Under the pieces are notes generated by a model. It saw only the letters and a list, made by a program, of their open reading frames with translations, did not search any database and was not told where the DNA came from. A program made the position numbers and the translations under genes. Positions 1 to 8,181 of a DNA stretch of 18,063 nucleotides are shown here, piece after piece. Origin of the DNA: Flavobacterium sp. (lineage in GTDB: Bacteria > Bacteroidota > Bacteroidia > Flavobacteriales > Flavobacteriaceae); contig JANJWE010000215.1 in NCBI GenBank assembly GCA_024709705.1, positions 1 to 18,063 on the forward strand. Reading direction: 5' to 3'. Numbering within the stretch: the stretch's first letter is position 1; each line of letters begins with the position of its first letter.

Positions 1-590
1 ATATTACTTCTTCTAGATCTCGTAAAGAGTTTACAGATTTGGCATTTGAAGTTATGGATAAAAAACGAGCTTCAGATTTCAATCAGGCGATAATGGAGTT
101 TGGAGCTTTGCAATGTGTACCCAAAAGTCCTAATTGCAAGGAATGTATTTTTAATGATTCGTGTTGGGCTTTCCAGAACGATAAAGTGGCACTCTTACCT
201 GTAAAATCTCAAAAAGTAAAAATTAAAAATCGTTTTTTTAATTATCTGGTAGTTTTTGACTCGGAAGACGCTACCCTCATTCAAAAGCGGACTCAAAAAG
301 GAATTTGGCATAATTTATATGAATTTCCTTTAATTGAATCGGAGAAAGAGTTGAATGAAAAAGAAATTAAAGAACGTGTTACAACACAATTTCCGGAATT
401 TCAATCTATGAACCTGTTGGTAGCTTATGAAGACCAAAGTAGACTCCATAAACTTTCACATCAACACTTGTATATTCGTTTTTGGCGTCTGGAAATATTG
501 AGTAAACTCAATGCCGGAATTTCAAAAAAAGAGGCAATTAAAAAGCCTTTTCCGGCAGTTGTTTTTAATTTTATTGAAAACTATTTTTAA
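1..590 (+). CDS. mutY: A/G-specific adenine DNA glycosylase MutY, C-terminal part (5' end outside window)
   Basis: Base-excision repair glycosylase that removes adenine mispaired with 8-oxoguanine. The reading frame is open to the left edge (codons from base 3), so the N-terminal HhH-GPD catalytic domain lies outside. Seen here: the FNQAIMEFGALQC block followed by the four cysteines of the [4Fe-4S] cluster loop with C-X6-C-X2-C-X5-C spacing, as in MutY/endonuclease III. After this comes a C-terminal NUDIX-like domain of about 120 residues that in MutY reads the 8-oxoG strand; it keeps an L-S-H tripeptide where family members have the F-S-H recognition loop. This domain separates MutY from endonuclease III. 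ssb follows 49 bases downstream and probably has its own promoter. The TTG at 39 is an internal codon, not the start. Confidence 0.95.
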   Translation, partial: ITSSRSRKEFTDLAFEVMDKKRASDFNQAIMEFGALQCVPKSPNCKECIFNDSCWAFQNDKVALLPVKSQKVKIKNRFFNYLVVFDSEDATLIQKRTQKGIWHNLYEFPLIESEKELNEKEIKERVTTQFPEFQSMNLLVAYEDQSRLHKLSHQHLYIRFWRLEILSKLNAGISKKEAIKKPFPAVVFNFIENYF

Positions 591-606
591 ACTCTTATTA
601 TATTTG
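574..606 (+). promoter_or_regulatory. Probable flavobacterial promoter for ssb
   Basis: A perfect match to the Bacteroidota -7 element TAnnTTTG lies at 599-606, with a TTG -33 element at 574-576 and a 22-base spacer, inside the known 17-23 range. It overlaps the last codons of mutY and sits about 34 bases upstream of the ssb ATG. Confidence 0.6.
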
Positions 607-639
607 TAACTTTGATACTATTCAAAACAACTAAATACT

Positions 640-1092
640 ATGAATGGAACTTTAAACAAAGTGATGCTTATTGGTCACTTGGGAGATGATGTGAAAATGC
701 ATTATTTCGAGGGTGGTAACTGTATAGGTAGATTCCCTTTGGCTACAAATGAGGTGTATATCAACAAAACAACGAATGAAAAAATCACGTCTACAGAATG
801 GCATAACCTAGTGGTGCGTAACAAGGCCGCAGAGATTTGCGAAAAGTTTTTGTCTAAAGGCGATAAAATTTATGTAGAAGGTAGAATTAAGTCCAGACAA
901 TGGCAAGCCGAGGATGGACAAACCAAATATACAACCGAAATTCAAGTTACTGAGTTTACATTTTTAACAACAAAAAAGGAAACCGAACTTAACAGACAAA
1001 ATATTCCAAACATGCCAGATTCGAATAAAGGAAATTCTTTTGAGAACACGCAAGGCGGAAGCGGTTCAGATCACGGAGATTTACCGTTTTAA
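640..1092 (+). CDS. ssb: Single-stranded DNA-binding protein
   Basis: Homotetrameric SSB that coats single-stranded DNA and recruits replication and repair enzymes. The N-terminal OB-fold covers about residues 1-112: it opens with MNGTLNKVMLIGHLGDD and carries the typical TEWHNLVV and GDKIYVEGRI blocks. It is followed by a polar Gly/Asn/Ser-rich linker. The acidic tip ends in DLPF, the conserved peptide that docks partner proteins. At 150 residues it has the usual length. The order mutY-ssb-gldE-gldD is the one known from flavobacteria. The ATG start is supported by alignment to the family N-terminus. gldE begins 21 bases after the stop, so co-transcription is likely. Confidence 0.97.
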   Translation: MNGTLNKVMLIGHLGDDVKMHYFEGGNCIGRFPLATNEVYINKTTNEKITSTEWHNLVVRNKAAEICEKFLSKGDKIYVEGRIKSRQWQAEDGQTKYTTEIQVTEFTFLTTKKETELNRQNIPNMPDSNKGNSFENTQGGSGSDHGDLPF

Positions 1093-1113
1093 TGTTTAAC
1101 TAATACAGCACAT

Positions 1114-2409
1114 TTGGACACAGACCCCTCCGGTTTTTTTAACCTTATAGATACCAATTTGGTATTTGGGTTACTAAGTATTTTAATTTTACTGGTTTGT
1201 TCGGCACTTGTATCAGGTGCTGAAGTTGCTTTGTTTTCACTTTCGCAAAACGATATTTCACAAGCTTCAGAATCGGATTCATCAAACGGAGAGCGAATTG
1301 CAGCTTTGTTGGATAAACCCAAAAAGTTATTGGCCACTCTTCTTATAGTTAATAATTTTATTAATATAGCCATTGTAATAGTCTTTTCATTTGTTAAAGA
1401 CTCCATTTTTGCTTCTATTCACGAAGAATGGATTCGGTTTTCTCTAGAAGTTGTTGTTGTTACTTTTTTGATTTTGTTGTTTGGAGAGGTATTGCCAAAA
1501 ATTTATGCCAATCGAAACAATATTAAATTTGCTCTTTTTGTGGCTACACCTATTCATTTTCTCAATGTATTGCTAACGCCACTCAATATGCCCATGAGAG
1601 CTATTACTTTGTTTTTAGAAAATAAGTTGTCAAAACAAAAAACAAATCTTTCTGTAAATCAGCTTTCTCAAGCCTTAGAACTTACTTCAGATGATGAAAC
1701 GACTCAAGAAGAACAAAAAATTTTAGAGGGAATTGTGTCTTTTGGAAATACCGATGCGAGTCAGGCTATGAGCCCCAGAATTGATGTTTTTGCACTTGAA
1801 ATAGAGGAGTCTTTTAAAGATGTTGTGGTAAAAATTGTATCCAAAGGCTACTCCAGAATACCGGTATATAAGAATACGATTGATCAAATTGAGGGCGTTT
1901 TGTATGTTAAAGATTTGCTCCCTCATATAGATAAAACCCATTTTGATTGGACTACACTATTACGCGAACCTTTTTTTGTTCCTGAAAATAAAAAACTAGA
2001 CAATCTTTTGCAAGATTTTCAAGGTATGAAAAACCATTTAGCTATTGTAGTAGATGAATATGGCGGGACTTCCGGAGTAATTACATTGGAAGATATTATA
2101 GAGGAAATTGTTGGAGATATCAGTGATGAGTTTGACGATGAAAACATCAATTATTCTCAAATCGATGATAAAACTTTTCTATTTGAAGGGAAGATTAGTT
2201 TAAAAGATTTTTACCGAATTGTTTCGGTTAACGAAACGCTGTTTGAAGCCAAAAAAGGGGAAGCGGAAACTTTAGCCGGATTTCTTTTGGAAATTTTAGG
2301 CACTTTCCCCAAGAAAAATCAAAAAGTTACGTTTGATATTTGTGTGTTTACCGTAGAATCTGTAGATGCCAAAAGAATAAAACAAATTAAAGTTACCACA
2401 GATGTATAA
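1114..2409 (+). CDS. gldE: Gliding motility-associated protein GldE (CNNM/CorC-like, CBS domains)
   Basis: Inner-membrane protein required with GldD for flavobacterial gliding and the associated type IX secretion functions; it belongs to the HlyC/CorC (CNNM/DUF21) superfamily. Residues about 15-160 hold the hydrophobic CNNM region with about four membrane segments. Residues about 215-335 form a CBS-domain pair, including MSPRIDVFALE and the HLAIVVDEYGGTSGVITLEDIIEEIVGD signature. Residues about 348-428 form the CorC/HlyC C-terminal domain. The start is TTG at 1114: in this frame there is no ATG between the stop codon that ends at 1092 and this point, and the first helix begins at residue 15. 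It overlaps gldD by 8 bases, indicating coupled translation. The transported ion or ligand, if any, is unknown. Confidence 0.93.
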   Translation: MDTDPSGFFNLIDTNLVFGLLSILILLVCSALVSGAEVALFSLSQNDISQASESDSSNGERIAALLDKPKKLLATLLIVNNFINIAIVIVFSFVKDSIFASIHEEWIRFSLEVVVVTFLILLFGEVLPKIYANRNNIKFALFVATPIHFLNVLLTPLNMPMRAITLFLENKLSKQKTNLSVNQLSQALELTSDDETTQEEQKILEGIVSFGNTDASQAMSPRIDVFALEIEESFKDVVVKIVSKGYSRIPVYKNTIDQIEGVLYVKDLLPHIDKTHFDWTTLLREPFFVPENKKLDNLLQDFQGMKNHLAIVVDEYGGTSGVITLEDIIEEIVGDISDEFDDENINYSQIDDKTFLFEGKISLKDFYRIVSVNETLFEAKKGEAETLAGFLLEILGTFPKKNQKVTFDICVFTVESVDAKRIKQIKVTTDV

Positions 2410-2959
2410 ATATTTAGTTTTGGTTGGAGTTGTATTTTTGGTTTTTGGGTGTAAAAAGGAGATAATGCCAAAACCGGCCGCTCATTTAAGATTGGATTAT
2501 CCTATTGCACAATATTTTGGTTTTGACAGTCCTTGTACTTTTGTTTTTGATTACAATTCAAATACCAAGGTGAAAGTAACCGACTCCTGTTATGTTACTA
2601 TAGAATATCCAAAAATGAAAGCAACGGTGTATTTAACCTATAAGTCTGTAACATCAACCAATTTGGAAGAACTACTTAAAGACGCTCAAAAGTTAACCTA
2701 CAAACATGTGGTAAAAGCCGATGATATTTCGGAGATTCCATTTTTAAATCGGAATCATAAAGTTTACGGAATGTTTTATCAAGTTGGTGGAAATGCGGCT
2801 ACCAATACCCAGTTTTATGCCACAGATAGTACAAAACACTTTATAAGTGGTTCGGTATACTTTTATGCAAAGCCTAATTTTGACTCTATAATGCCCGCTG
2901 CGAGTTATGTTAAAGACGACATGAAAACTCTGATGGAAACTTTGCGGTGGAAGTACTAA
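2402..2959 (+). CDS. gldD: Gliding motility lipoprotein GldD
   Basis: Predicted lipoprotein needed for gliding in Flavobacterium; its biochemical role is not settled. The N-terminus is a type II signal peptide with a hydrophobic core and a lipobox ending at Cys17 (VFGC), followed by KKE. The mature part keeps the HLRLDYP opening and the Tyr/Phe-rich, mainly beta body of GldD proteins, and the 185-residue length is typical. The start overlaps the last 8 bases of gldE, the tightest junction of this cluster, which supports the known functional link between the two. A strong hairpin terminator follows 20 bases after the stop, so gldD ends the operon. Confidence 0.93.
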   Translation: MYKYLVLVGVVFLVFGCKKEIMPKPAAHLRLDYPIAQYFGFDSPCTFVFDYNSNTKVKVTDSCYVTIEYPKMKATVYLTYKSVTSTNLEELLKDAQKLTYKHVVKADDISEIPFLNRNHKVYGMFYQVGGNAATNTQFYATDSTKHFISGSVYFYAKPNFDSIMPAASYVKDDMKTLMETLRWKY

Positions 2960-2971
2960 TTTTTGAGCTAT

Positions 2972-3007
2972 AAAAAAAACCCTTCATCTTAGATGAAGGG
3001 TTTTTTT
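2972..3007. terminator. Bidirectional intrinsic terminator between gldD and the HMA lipoprotein gene
   Basis: A perfect 9-bp stem (2980-2988 with 2992-3000) has a 3-base loop and is flanked by eight A on the left and seven T on the right. It therefore has a U-tract in both directions and suits both convergent genes, gldD (+) and the gene ending at 3024 (-). Confidence 0.9.
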
Positions 3008-3023
3008 ATGTAAGATGAATGTT

Positions 3024-3533
3024 TTATGTAGTCTTCTTTTTTGAAGCACAACATGATTTTTTTTCCCCAGAAGCACAAGCTGCTTTTGATTCCTCTGATT
3101 TGCTTTCAGCTTTTGATTCCTCAGATTGGTTTTTCTTTTTCTTTTTGTCTTTGGAAACCCAAATTGCTTCGTCTGCAGAATTCATAACATCCGATACTTT
3201 ATAGGTTTTGCCATCTGCCGCCCCTTCTACAGTTTGAACAATTATCTCAGGAGTTAAAAGGTTGGTGTCATATTCTACCGTTGCTTTTTTTGCTTCAAAA
3301 TCAATATCTGCTTTTTTTACACCATCTAATTTGGCTAATTTTTTTTCAAGATGTCCGGCACAACCAACTTCGCAATGCATTCCTTCTATGGTAAAGGTTG
3401 CAGTTGCTAATATAGCCGGTTGTTCAGATTGATTTATAGTTGCCGTATCGGTGGATACTGGGGTCTCGTTTTTGCAACTCGTTAAGGATAGAACAGTTAA
3501 AGCCATTAAGGCAATTGAAGTTGAAAATTTCAT
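3024..3533 (-). CDS. Heavy-metal-associated (HMA) domain lipoprotein with Lys/Cys-rich tail
   Basis: Predicted exported lipoprotein: signal peptide with lipobox Cys20 (LTSC). Residues about 45-112 form a single HMA-type ferredoxin-like fold (TFTIEGMHCEVGCAGHLEKKL, then DGVKKADIDFEAKKATVEYD). The metal loop is C54-X3-C58, not the classical GMxCxxC, a variant I recall from Bacteroidota HMA proteins. After residue 128 the chain becomes low-complexity: a Lys run, an imperfect SEESKAESK-type repeat, then a tail with Cys153, Cys161 and Cys162. By family the domain would bind Cu(I) or another soft metal and pass it on in the periplasm, but no metal exporter or sensor gene is adjacent, so the metal is unknown. 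169 residues. It is monocistronic, with a good minus-strand promoter upstream and a shared terminator downstream. Confidence 0.85.
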   Translation of the reverse strand: MKFSTSIALMALTVLSLTSCKNETPVSTDTATINQSEQPAILATATFTIEGMHCEVGCAGHLEKKLAKLDGVKKADIDFEAKKATVEYDTNLLTPEIIVQTVEGAADGKTYKVSDVMNSADEAIWVSKDKKKKKNQSEESKAESKSEESKAACASGEKKSCCASKKKTT

Positions 3534-3584
3534 GGTATGAGCTTTAAAAGGATTACTAAAGAAATGTTTTTACTAACATTAGTA

Positions 3585-3618
3585 CAAAAATAACATTTTT
3601 TTCGCTGTGGGTTTGCAA
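3585..3618 (-). promoter_or_regulatory. Probable flavobacterial promoter for the HMA lipoprotein gene
   Basis: On the minus strand a TATTTTTG -7 element (plus-strand 3585-3592) and a TTG -33 element (plus-strand 3616-3618) are separated by 23 bases. The -7 element is about 50 bases upstream of the ATG, leaving a short leader. Confidence 0.55.
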
Positions 3619-3653
3619 AAATTAACGCAGATTTGTGACTCAATTTTACGGCA

Positions 3654-4520
3654 ATGGAAAATAAGAATTTGCGTTTTCTTTATTTAATAGTTTTAGCATT
3701 GGTTTGGGGAAGTTCTTTTATTTTAATTAAAAGAGGACTTACCGGCTTAACTCCTTTTCAGTTGGGTTCACTTCGAATGGTTTTTGCGGCTCTTTTTTTG
3801 TTGCTAATTGGGTTTAATAGTCTCAAACACATCCAACTTAGACATTGGAAATATTTGGCTCTCACTGCATGTTTTGGTACGTTTGTTCCGGTATATCTTT
3901 TTTCGTATGCACAAACCGAAATTAGCAGCACTATAAGTGCCATATTGAATTCATTAACACCATTAAATACTTTACTTATTGGGATTTTAATTTTCAAAAT
4001 TGATTTTCAAAGGAGGCAGATTTATGGGGTTGTTTTTGGTCTTTTAGGAAGTGCATTACTTATTTTAAATGGGGCAGCAACGCATCCGGAGCAAAACTAT
4101 AATTATACAGTTTTGTTGTTAATAGCTTCGGTTTGCTACGCTTTAAATGTAAATTTTATAAAAACCTATTTATCCGATTTGAATCCGTTGAGTATTACAA
4201 CGGGAAACTTTGTAGTGATGCTTATTCCAGCTACATTGGTTTTAATTTTTTCCGGTTTTTTTGAAGCGGTTCAAGTTCCTGAAACTCAAAATGTGATTGT
4301 TTACATTGCTATTCTAGGTGTGGTAGGTACTGCTCTGGCAAATATTTTATTTTATCAATTGATTAAAATATCTTCACCGGTATTTGCATCTTCGGTTACC
4401 TATTTGATACCTGTTGTGGCCTTTTTTTGGGGATTGTTGGACCAAGAGGGATTAACTTGGGTTCAACTTCTTGGGGCTGCCATTATCATGTTTGGCGTTT
4501 ATTTATCAGCTAAGAAGTAA
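3654..4520 (+). CDS. EamA/DMT-family membrane transporter (probable exporter)
   Basis: Ten-helix inner-membrane permease of the drug/metabolite transporter superfamily. It contains two tandem EamA repeats, about residues 8-138 and 152-286. The first repeat has the typical opening LVLALVWGSSFILIKRGL with the PFQLGSLRMVFAALFLL block; the second has LNVNFIKTYLSDLNPLSITTGNFV and the PVVAFFWGLLDQEGLTWVQLLGAAIIMFGVYLS ending. The length of 288 residues is normal. Family members export amino acids, nucleobases or other metabolites, but the substrate cannot be deduced from sequence. The gene stands alone between a divergent HMA lipoprotein gene and a non-coding stretch. The ATG at 3654 fits the family start. 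I found no clear -7 element for it in the 120-base upstream gap. Confidence 0.9.
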   Translation: MENKNLRFLYLIVLALVWGSSFILIKRGLTGLTPFQLGSLRMVFAALFLLLIGFNSLKHIQLRHWKYLALTACFGTFVPVYLFSYAQTEISSTISAILNSLTPLNTLLIGILIFKIDFQRRQIYGVVFGLLGSALLILNGAATHPEQNYNYTVLLLIASVCYALNVNFIKTYLSDLNPLSITTGNFVVMLIPATLVLIFSGFFEAVQVPETQNVIVYIAILGVVGTALANILFYQLIKISSPVFASSVTYLIPVVAFFWGLLDQEGLTWVQLLGAAIIMFGVYLSAKK

Positions 4521-4760
4521 TAAGTTGTTTTTGTTTCTGGTATCAAATTTATTTCTCCAATTCGCCTTTCAGGTTGAGTGTTGTTGAAGAGCGGGAGTGT
4601 TGCCCTTAACGAATTTGTTTCTATCACTTACAGACGTGCTGTTAAAAATCTTTATACCCTTGTAATCTTTATACCATTAAAGAAAAGTCTATTAGTTTAA
4701 AAGATAATACCCATTGTGTATTTTTTCATTTAAAAACAAACTTGTAGCTATTTATTAAAT
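4521..4760. other. Non-coding intergenic stretch between convergent genes
   Basis: About 240 bases between the end of the EamA gene and the terminator of the M16 operon. No plausible gene, RNA gene or protein remnant is visible. The only structure is a 12-base direct repeat (aatctttatacc) at 4647-4658 and 4664-4675. It has no convincing terminator for the EamA gene. Confidence 0.5.
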
Positions 4761-4791
4761 AAAAAAAAGACTGCCATTACTGACAGTCTTT
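4761..4791 (-). terminator. Intrinsic terminator of the M16 peptidase operon
   Basis: Read on the minus strand, an 8-bp stem (plus-strand 4784-4791 with 4766-4773) with a 10-base loop is followed by a run of U (A-tract at 4761-4768). It lies about 23 bases past the stop codon of the gene ending at 4814. Confidence 0.8.
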
Positions 4792-4813
4792 ATAAATAGG
4801 ATTCGATTAGAGA

Positions 4814-6847
4814 TTACTGAAAATCTGCATCACTAACTCCTTCGTTAACTTTAACTTCTTCCATTTTGATGTCTAGTTCAAAACCTACATTCATTACCGT
4901 GTTGAACGGAACTTTTACCCCTTTTACATCTCTGTAATCTTTAAAAGAAATGGTGCTGTTTCCTTGTGGTGTAGCCGAAACTTCAGCAATTTTTAAACCA
5001 GAACTCACTTCATAATAGGAGGTAGTTTTTCCACTTACAATGGCATAACAATCTTTACCGTCTTGATTTTCAATCCCTTTTAAAGTAATGCCTTCTTGGG
5101 TAAGCATTTTCAATTCAGGAAATGGATGTGCATTGGATTTCAAGTCTTCCAACATTTCGCCTTCCAAATTCATTTTCTGACCTTGTTGAGCGGCATAACC
5201 TGTATTTCCATTCACAACTTGTTTCATTAAACTCATTCCGCTCATACTTAATTCTACAGCTAGTTTTCCTGCTGCATCCGATTTGTATGAATAAGCAACC
5301 GGAGCAGGAGCACCCGGAATTGTAGTAGAACCTTTATAAGACAAAGTTTTTACCTCAGAAACCGCTTTTTGACCTCCAACAGCAGCAATGTATTTTTCTA
5401 AAACTGATTTTGCAGTAACATCGGCACTTACTTTCTTTTCTTGAGGTTTTTCAACTTTGGTTCCGTATTTGTCAAAGTAAAAAATAGGGATATTTAATTT
5501 CTCTAATCCCGGTAAAACTTCAGAGCCTTTACTTACAATTACAATTCTCAAATTGTCTGCTAGGAAGTACTTTTTCGCTACACGTAAAATATCATCAGCT
5601 GTAACAGCATTGATGTTTTTGATGTAATTTTCATAAAAATCTGCCGGTAAACCTTGTGTTTTAGTCAAAAGAGCATAACGTGCCACGGTAGCCGGTTTTT
5701 CAATTTGCATAACAAAGTTACCAACGTAACCTGCTTTTACATTACTTAGTACATCATCAGATACTTTTTCTGTTCGAATGCGTTTGATTTCTTTTAAAAT
5801 CTCTACAACAGCTGAATCAGTTACAGCGTTACGCACTTGAGTAGAAGCCGAAAAGTTACTTACATATTTTGTTCCTCTTAAGCTGGAACGAGCTCCGTAA
5901 GTCCATCCATGAGCTTCTCTCAAATTCATGTTAAGGTAGCTGTTAAAGTCACCTCCCAATATTTGATTGGCCAATAATGCTGCAAAGTAATCTTTGTCAG
6001 TCATTTTTAATTTGGTGATGTGTACGGCAGAAATTTCGGATTGTACAGCATTGGGTGCATCTACAAAATTGATTTGCGTGTATTGTACATCTTTTGGGTC
6101 TGGGTAAGTAACTTTTGGAGCAGTTCCTTTTTTCCATGGGCCAAAAAGTTTTTCAATAGATTTTTTTACATTTTCAAATTTTACATCACCAACAACAACC
6201 AAATAGGCATTTTGTGGAGCAAAATAAGTGGTATAATTTAGAGTTACATCTTTTAAAGTTACATTATTAATTGTAGCTTCACTAAGGTATTCCCCATTTG
6301 GATGGTTTTTGCCATAGGCCAAAACATTCTCTACTCTACGAGCAATAGCAGGTACACTTTTTTCTTGTGATTTTAAACCTTCTAATAGTTTGGCTTTTTC
6401 TTTGTCAAATTCTTCTTGAGTAAATACAGGGTTTAAAGCTCCGTCTGCCATTAACTCAAGGATACGGTCTGCGTATTTTGATAACCCGTTGGCAAAAGCT
6501 CCGCTTGAACTAAAATTGATACTGGCTCCTAAAAAATCAGTTTCCTCGTTAAAAGCATCTTTTGACATAGTTTTAGTTCCGTTACCCATCAAACTGCTGG
6601 TTAAGTCGGAAACTCCTTTTTTCTCGTTTTCAGCATAAGGAGCTACATCTATAGTTAGATTGTAAGAAACACGCGGTAATTTATTGTTTTCTACAACCAA
6701 TACTTTTAATCCATTAGGTAATTCAAAAGTTTGTGGCTTGCCAATGTTAATTTTTGGGGCCGGACCCGGTTTGGGTTGTGATCTGTCTTGTGCTTGCATA
6801 GTGATTGTTAAAAACAAGCTCGAAAGTATAATGGCTATTTTTTTCAT
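4814..6847 (-). CDS. M16 peptidase-family protein, zinc site lost, with C-terminal lipoprotein-sorting-like domain
   Basis: Secreted partner of an M16B (insulinase/processing-peptidase-like) pair. A signal peptide covers residues 1-20 (ends MQAQ). An M16 repeat covers about 38-230; in it the HXXEH zinc motif is replaced (GVSDLTSSLMGNGT aligns with GFAHFFEHLLFEGT of the neighbour, so H, E and H become D81, S84 and S85). It therefore cannot bind catalytic zinc. The second M16 repeat, about 250-450, keeps R310 and Y317 with the R-X6-Y spacing that inactive M16B partners use to position substrate. Residues about 478-677 form an extra beta-rich domain (VLEKYIAAVGGQKAV start; SYYEVSSGLK, SFKDYRDVKGVKVPFNT) resembling LolA-like outer-membrane lipoprotein-sorting folds. 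Only 8 bases separate it from the upstream catalytic gene. Substrate unknown. Confidence 0.9.
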   Translation of the reverse strand: MKKIAIILSSLFLTITMQAQDRSQPKPGPAPKINIGKPQTFELPNGLKVLVVENNKLPRVSYNLTIDVAPYAENEKKGVSDLTSSLMGNGTKTMSKDAFNEETDFLGASINFSSSGAFANGLSKYADRILELMADGALNPVFTQEEFDKEKAKLLEGLKSQEKSVPAIARRVENVLAYGKNHPNGEYLSEATINNVTLKDVTLNYTTYFAPQNAYLVVVGDVKFENVKKSIEKLFGPWKKGTAPKVTYPDPKDVQYTQINFVDAPNAVQSEISAVHITKLKMTDKDYFAALLANQILGGDFNSYLNMNLREAHGWTYGARSSLRGTKYVSNFSASTQVRNAVTDSAVVEILKEIKRIRTEKVSDDVLSNVKAGYVGNFVMQIEKPATVARYALLTKTQGLPADFYENYIKNINAVTADDILRVAKKYFLADNLRIVIVSKGSEVLPGLEKLNIPIFYFDKYGTKVEKPQEKKVSADVTAKSVLEKYIAAVGGQKAVSEVKTLSYKGSTTIPGAPAPVAYSYKSDAAGKLAVELSMSGMSLMKQVVNGNTGYAAQQGQKMNLEGEMLEDLKSNAHPFPELKMLTQEGITLKGIENQDGKDCYAIVSGKTTSYYEVSSGLKIAEVSATPQGNSTISFKDYRDVKGVKVPFNTVMNVGFELDIKMEEVKVNEGVSDADFQ

Positions 6848-6855
6848 GATGGATC

Positions 6856-8181
6856 TTAATTTTGAGCTTTATCAGATTTTGGTGCGTAGTCTAACAAAAG
6901 ACGTTGATTTGGATTTAAGTACTTTTTGGCTACTTCTCTAATTTCTTCACGCGTGATGGATCTGTAAATTTCGATTTCGGTGTTAATCAAGTTAATGTCT
7001 TTATACAACATGTAGTAAGTGGCCAAATTTCCGGCAATTCCTTCAATTGAAGCATTGTTGTTTACATATTCACTCTCGTAAATGTTTTGTAGTTTTTGGT
7101 ATTCTTTTTCAGAGATTAATTCGTTTTGTAAACGAACAATTTCTTCATCCATTTCGGCAATTAAACTTTCCGGAGTATTACCGCCCATTGGAAGACCATA
7201 AAGAATGTATAATCCGTAATCCTCTTGACTAAAGTTGAAAGCTCCCACTTGTAAAGCCATTTTTTTATCGTCAACCATTTTTTTGTAAAGTCTTGAGCTT
7301 TTACCGTCCGAAAGTATTGTAGAAATCATATCTAATACTCTGGCATCTCTAGTTTTCATAGAAGGTGTTCTGTAGGACGCCACGGCCATTGGGATTTGGA
7401 TATTTGGGTCTTCGTAACGAGCTTTTAAGGTTTTTGTGATAGGTTCTTCTTCAACTTTGGTACGAACAACATCAGCTCCACGAGGAATTACGCCAAAATA
7501 TTTTTGAATCCATTCTTTAGCTTGTGCAGGTTCAAATTGTCCGGCTACAACCAAAACGGCATTGTTTGGCACGTAGAATTTTTTATTGAAAGCTTGAAAT
7601 TCTTCTAATGTAGCAGCGTCTAAATGCTCCATAGATCCAATAGTTGCCCAACGGTAAGGGTGTTTGGTAAACATGTTGCGTTTTACTTCGGCTAATAAAT
7701 TTCCATAAGGTTGGTTGTCCACTCGAAGGCGTTTTTCTTCTTTTACCACTTCATTTTGGGTATTTACACCAATTTGATTGATAACAGGGTGTAATAATCT
7801 TTCAGATTCCATCCATAAACCTAATTCCAAATTGTTTGAAGGGAAAATTTCATAATAATAGGTTCGGTCGTCTGAAGTATTGGCATTGTTTGTTCCTCCG
7901 TTTCCGGTAACTATTTTAAACCATTCTCCCCGACCAATATTTGGGGTTCCTTCAAATAAAAGGTGTTCAAAGAAATGTGCAAAACCTGTTCTTTCAGGGT
8001 TTTCGTCTTTGGCTCCCACATGATACATTACCGATGTAATAACAACTGGAGCTGAGTTGTCTTGGTGAAGGATAACATGAAGACCGTTGTCTAAAGTGTA
8101 CTCTTCAAAAGCAACTTTTTGTGCTGAAACCGTCCCTCCCAGCATAAGCATACTACCTAAAGCCATTAATGATTTTTTCAT
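6856..8181 (-). CDS. M16B family zinc metallopeptidase, catalytic subunit
   Basis: Secreted insulinase-family peptidase acting in the periplasm or at the cell surface. The signal peptide runs to about residue 20 (VSAQ). The N-terminal M16 repeat holds the inverted zinc motif H69-F-F-E72-H73, with the third ligand expected at the Glu pair E148/E149 in NEVVKEEKR. The GTNNANTSDDRTYYYEIFP substrate-strand block typical of M16B is present. The second M16 repeat (about 225-430) lacks the R-X6-Y pair, which is instead found in the protein encoded just downstream. The pair thus divides catalysis and substrate positioning as in bacterial M16B heterodimers. The length of 441 residues fits a single M16B subunit. 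It is first in a two-gene operon. Upstream I found only a one-mismatch -7-like site and no -33, so the promoter is uncertain. Confidence 0.93.
   Translation of the reverse strand: MKKSLMALGSMLMLGGTVSAQKVAFEEYTLDNGLHVILHQDNSAPVVITSVMYHVGAKDENPERTGFAHFFEHLLFEGTPNIGRGEWFKIVTGNGGTNNANTSDDRTYYYEIFPSNNLELGLWMESERLLHPVINQIGVNTQNEVVKEEKRLRVDNQPYGNLLAEVKRNMFTKHPYRWATIGSMEHLDAATLEEFQAFNKKFYVPNNAVLVVAGQFEPAQAKEWIQKYFGVIPRGADVVRTKVEEEPITKTLKARYEDPNIQIPMAVASYRTPSMKTRDARVLDMISTILSDGKSSRLYKKMVDDKKMALQVGAFNFSQEDYGLYILYGLPMGGNTPESLIAEMDEEIVRLQNELISEKEYQKLQNIYESEYVNNNASIEGIAGNLATYYMLYKDINLINTEIEIYRSITREEIREVAKKYLNPNQRLLLDYAPKSDKAQN

Noticed and set aside
1089..1406. Minus-strand frame of about 105 codons over the start of gldE
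   Set aside because: Antisense to a well-supported CBS/CNNM membrane protein; composition is that of a mirrored hydrophobic segment.
3019..3204. Plus-strand frame rich in Phe/Ser over the end of the HMA lipoprotein gene
   Set aside because: It is the antisense reading of the Lys/Ser/Glu-rich low-complexity tail; no family match and no promoter.
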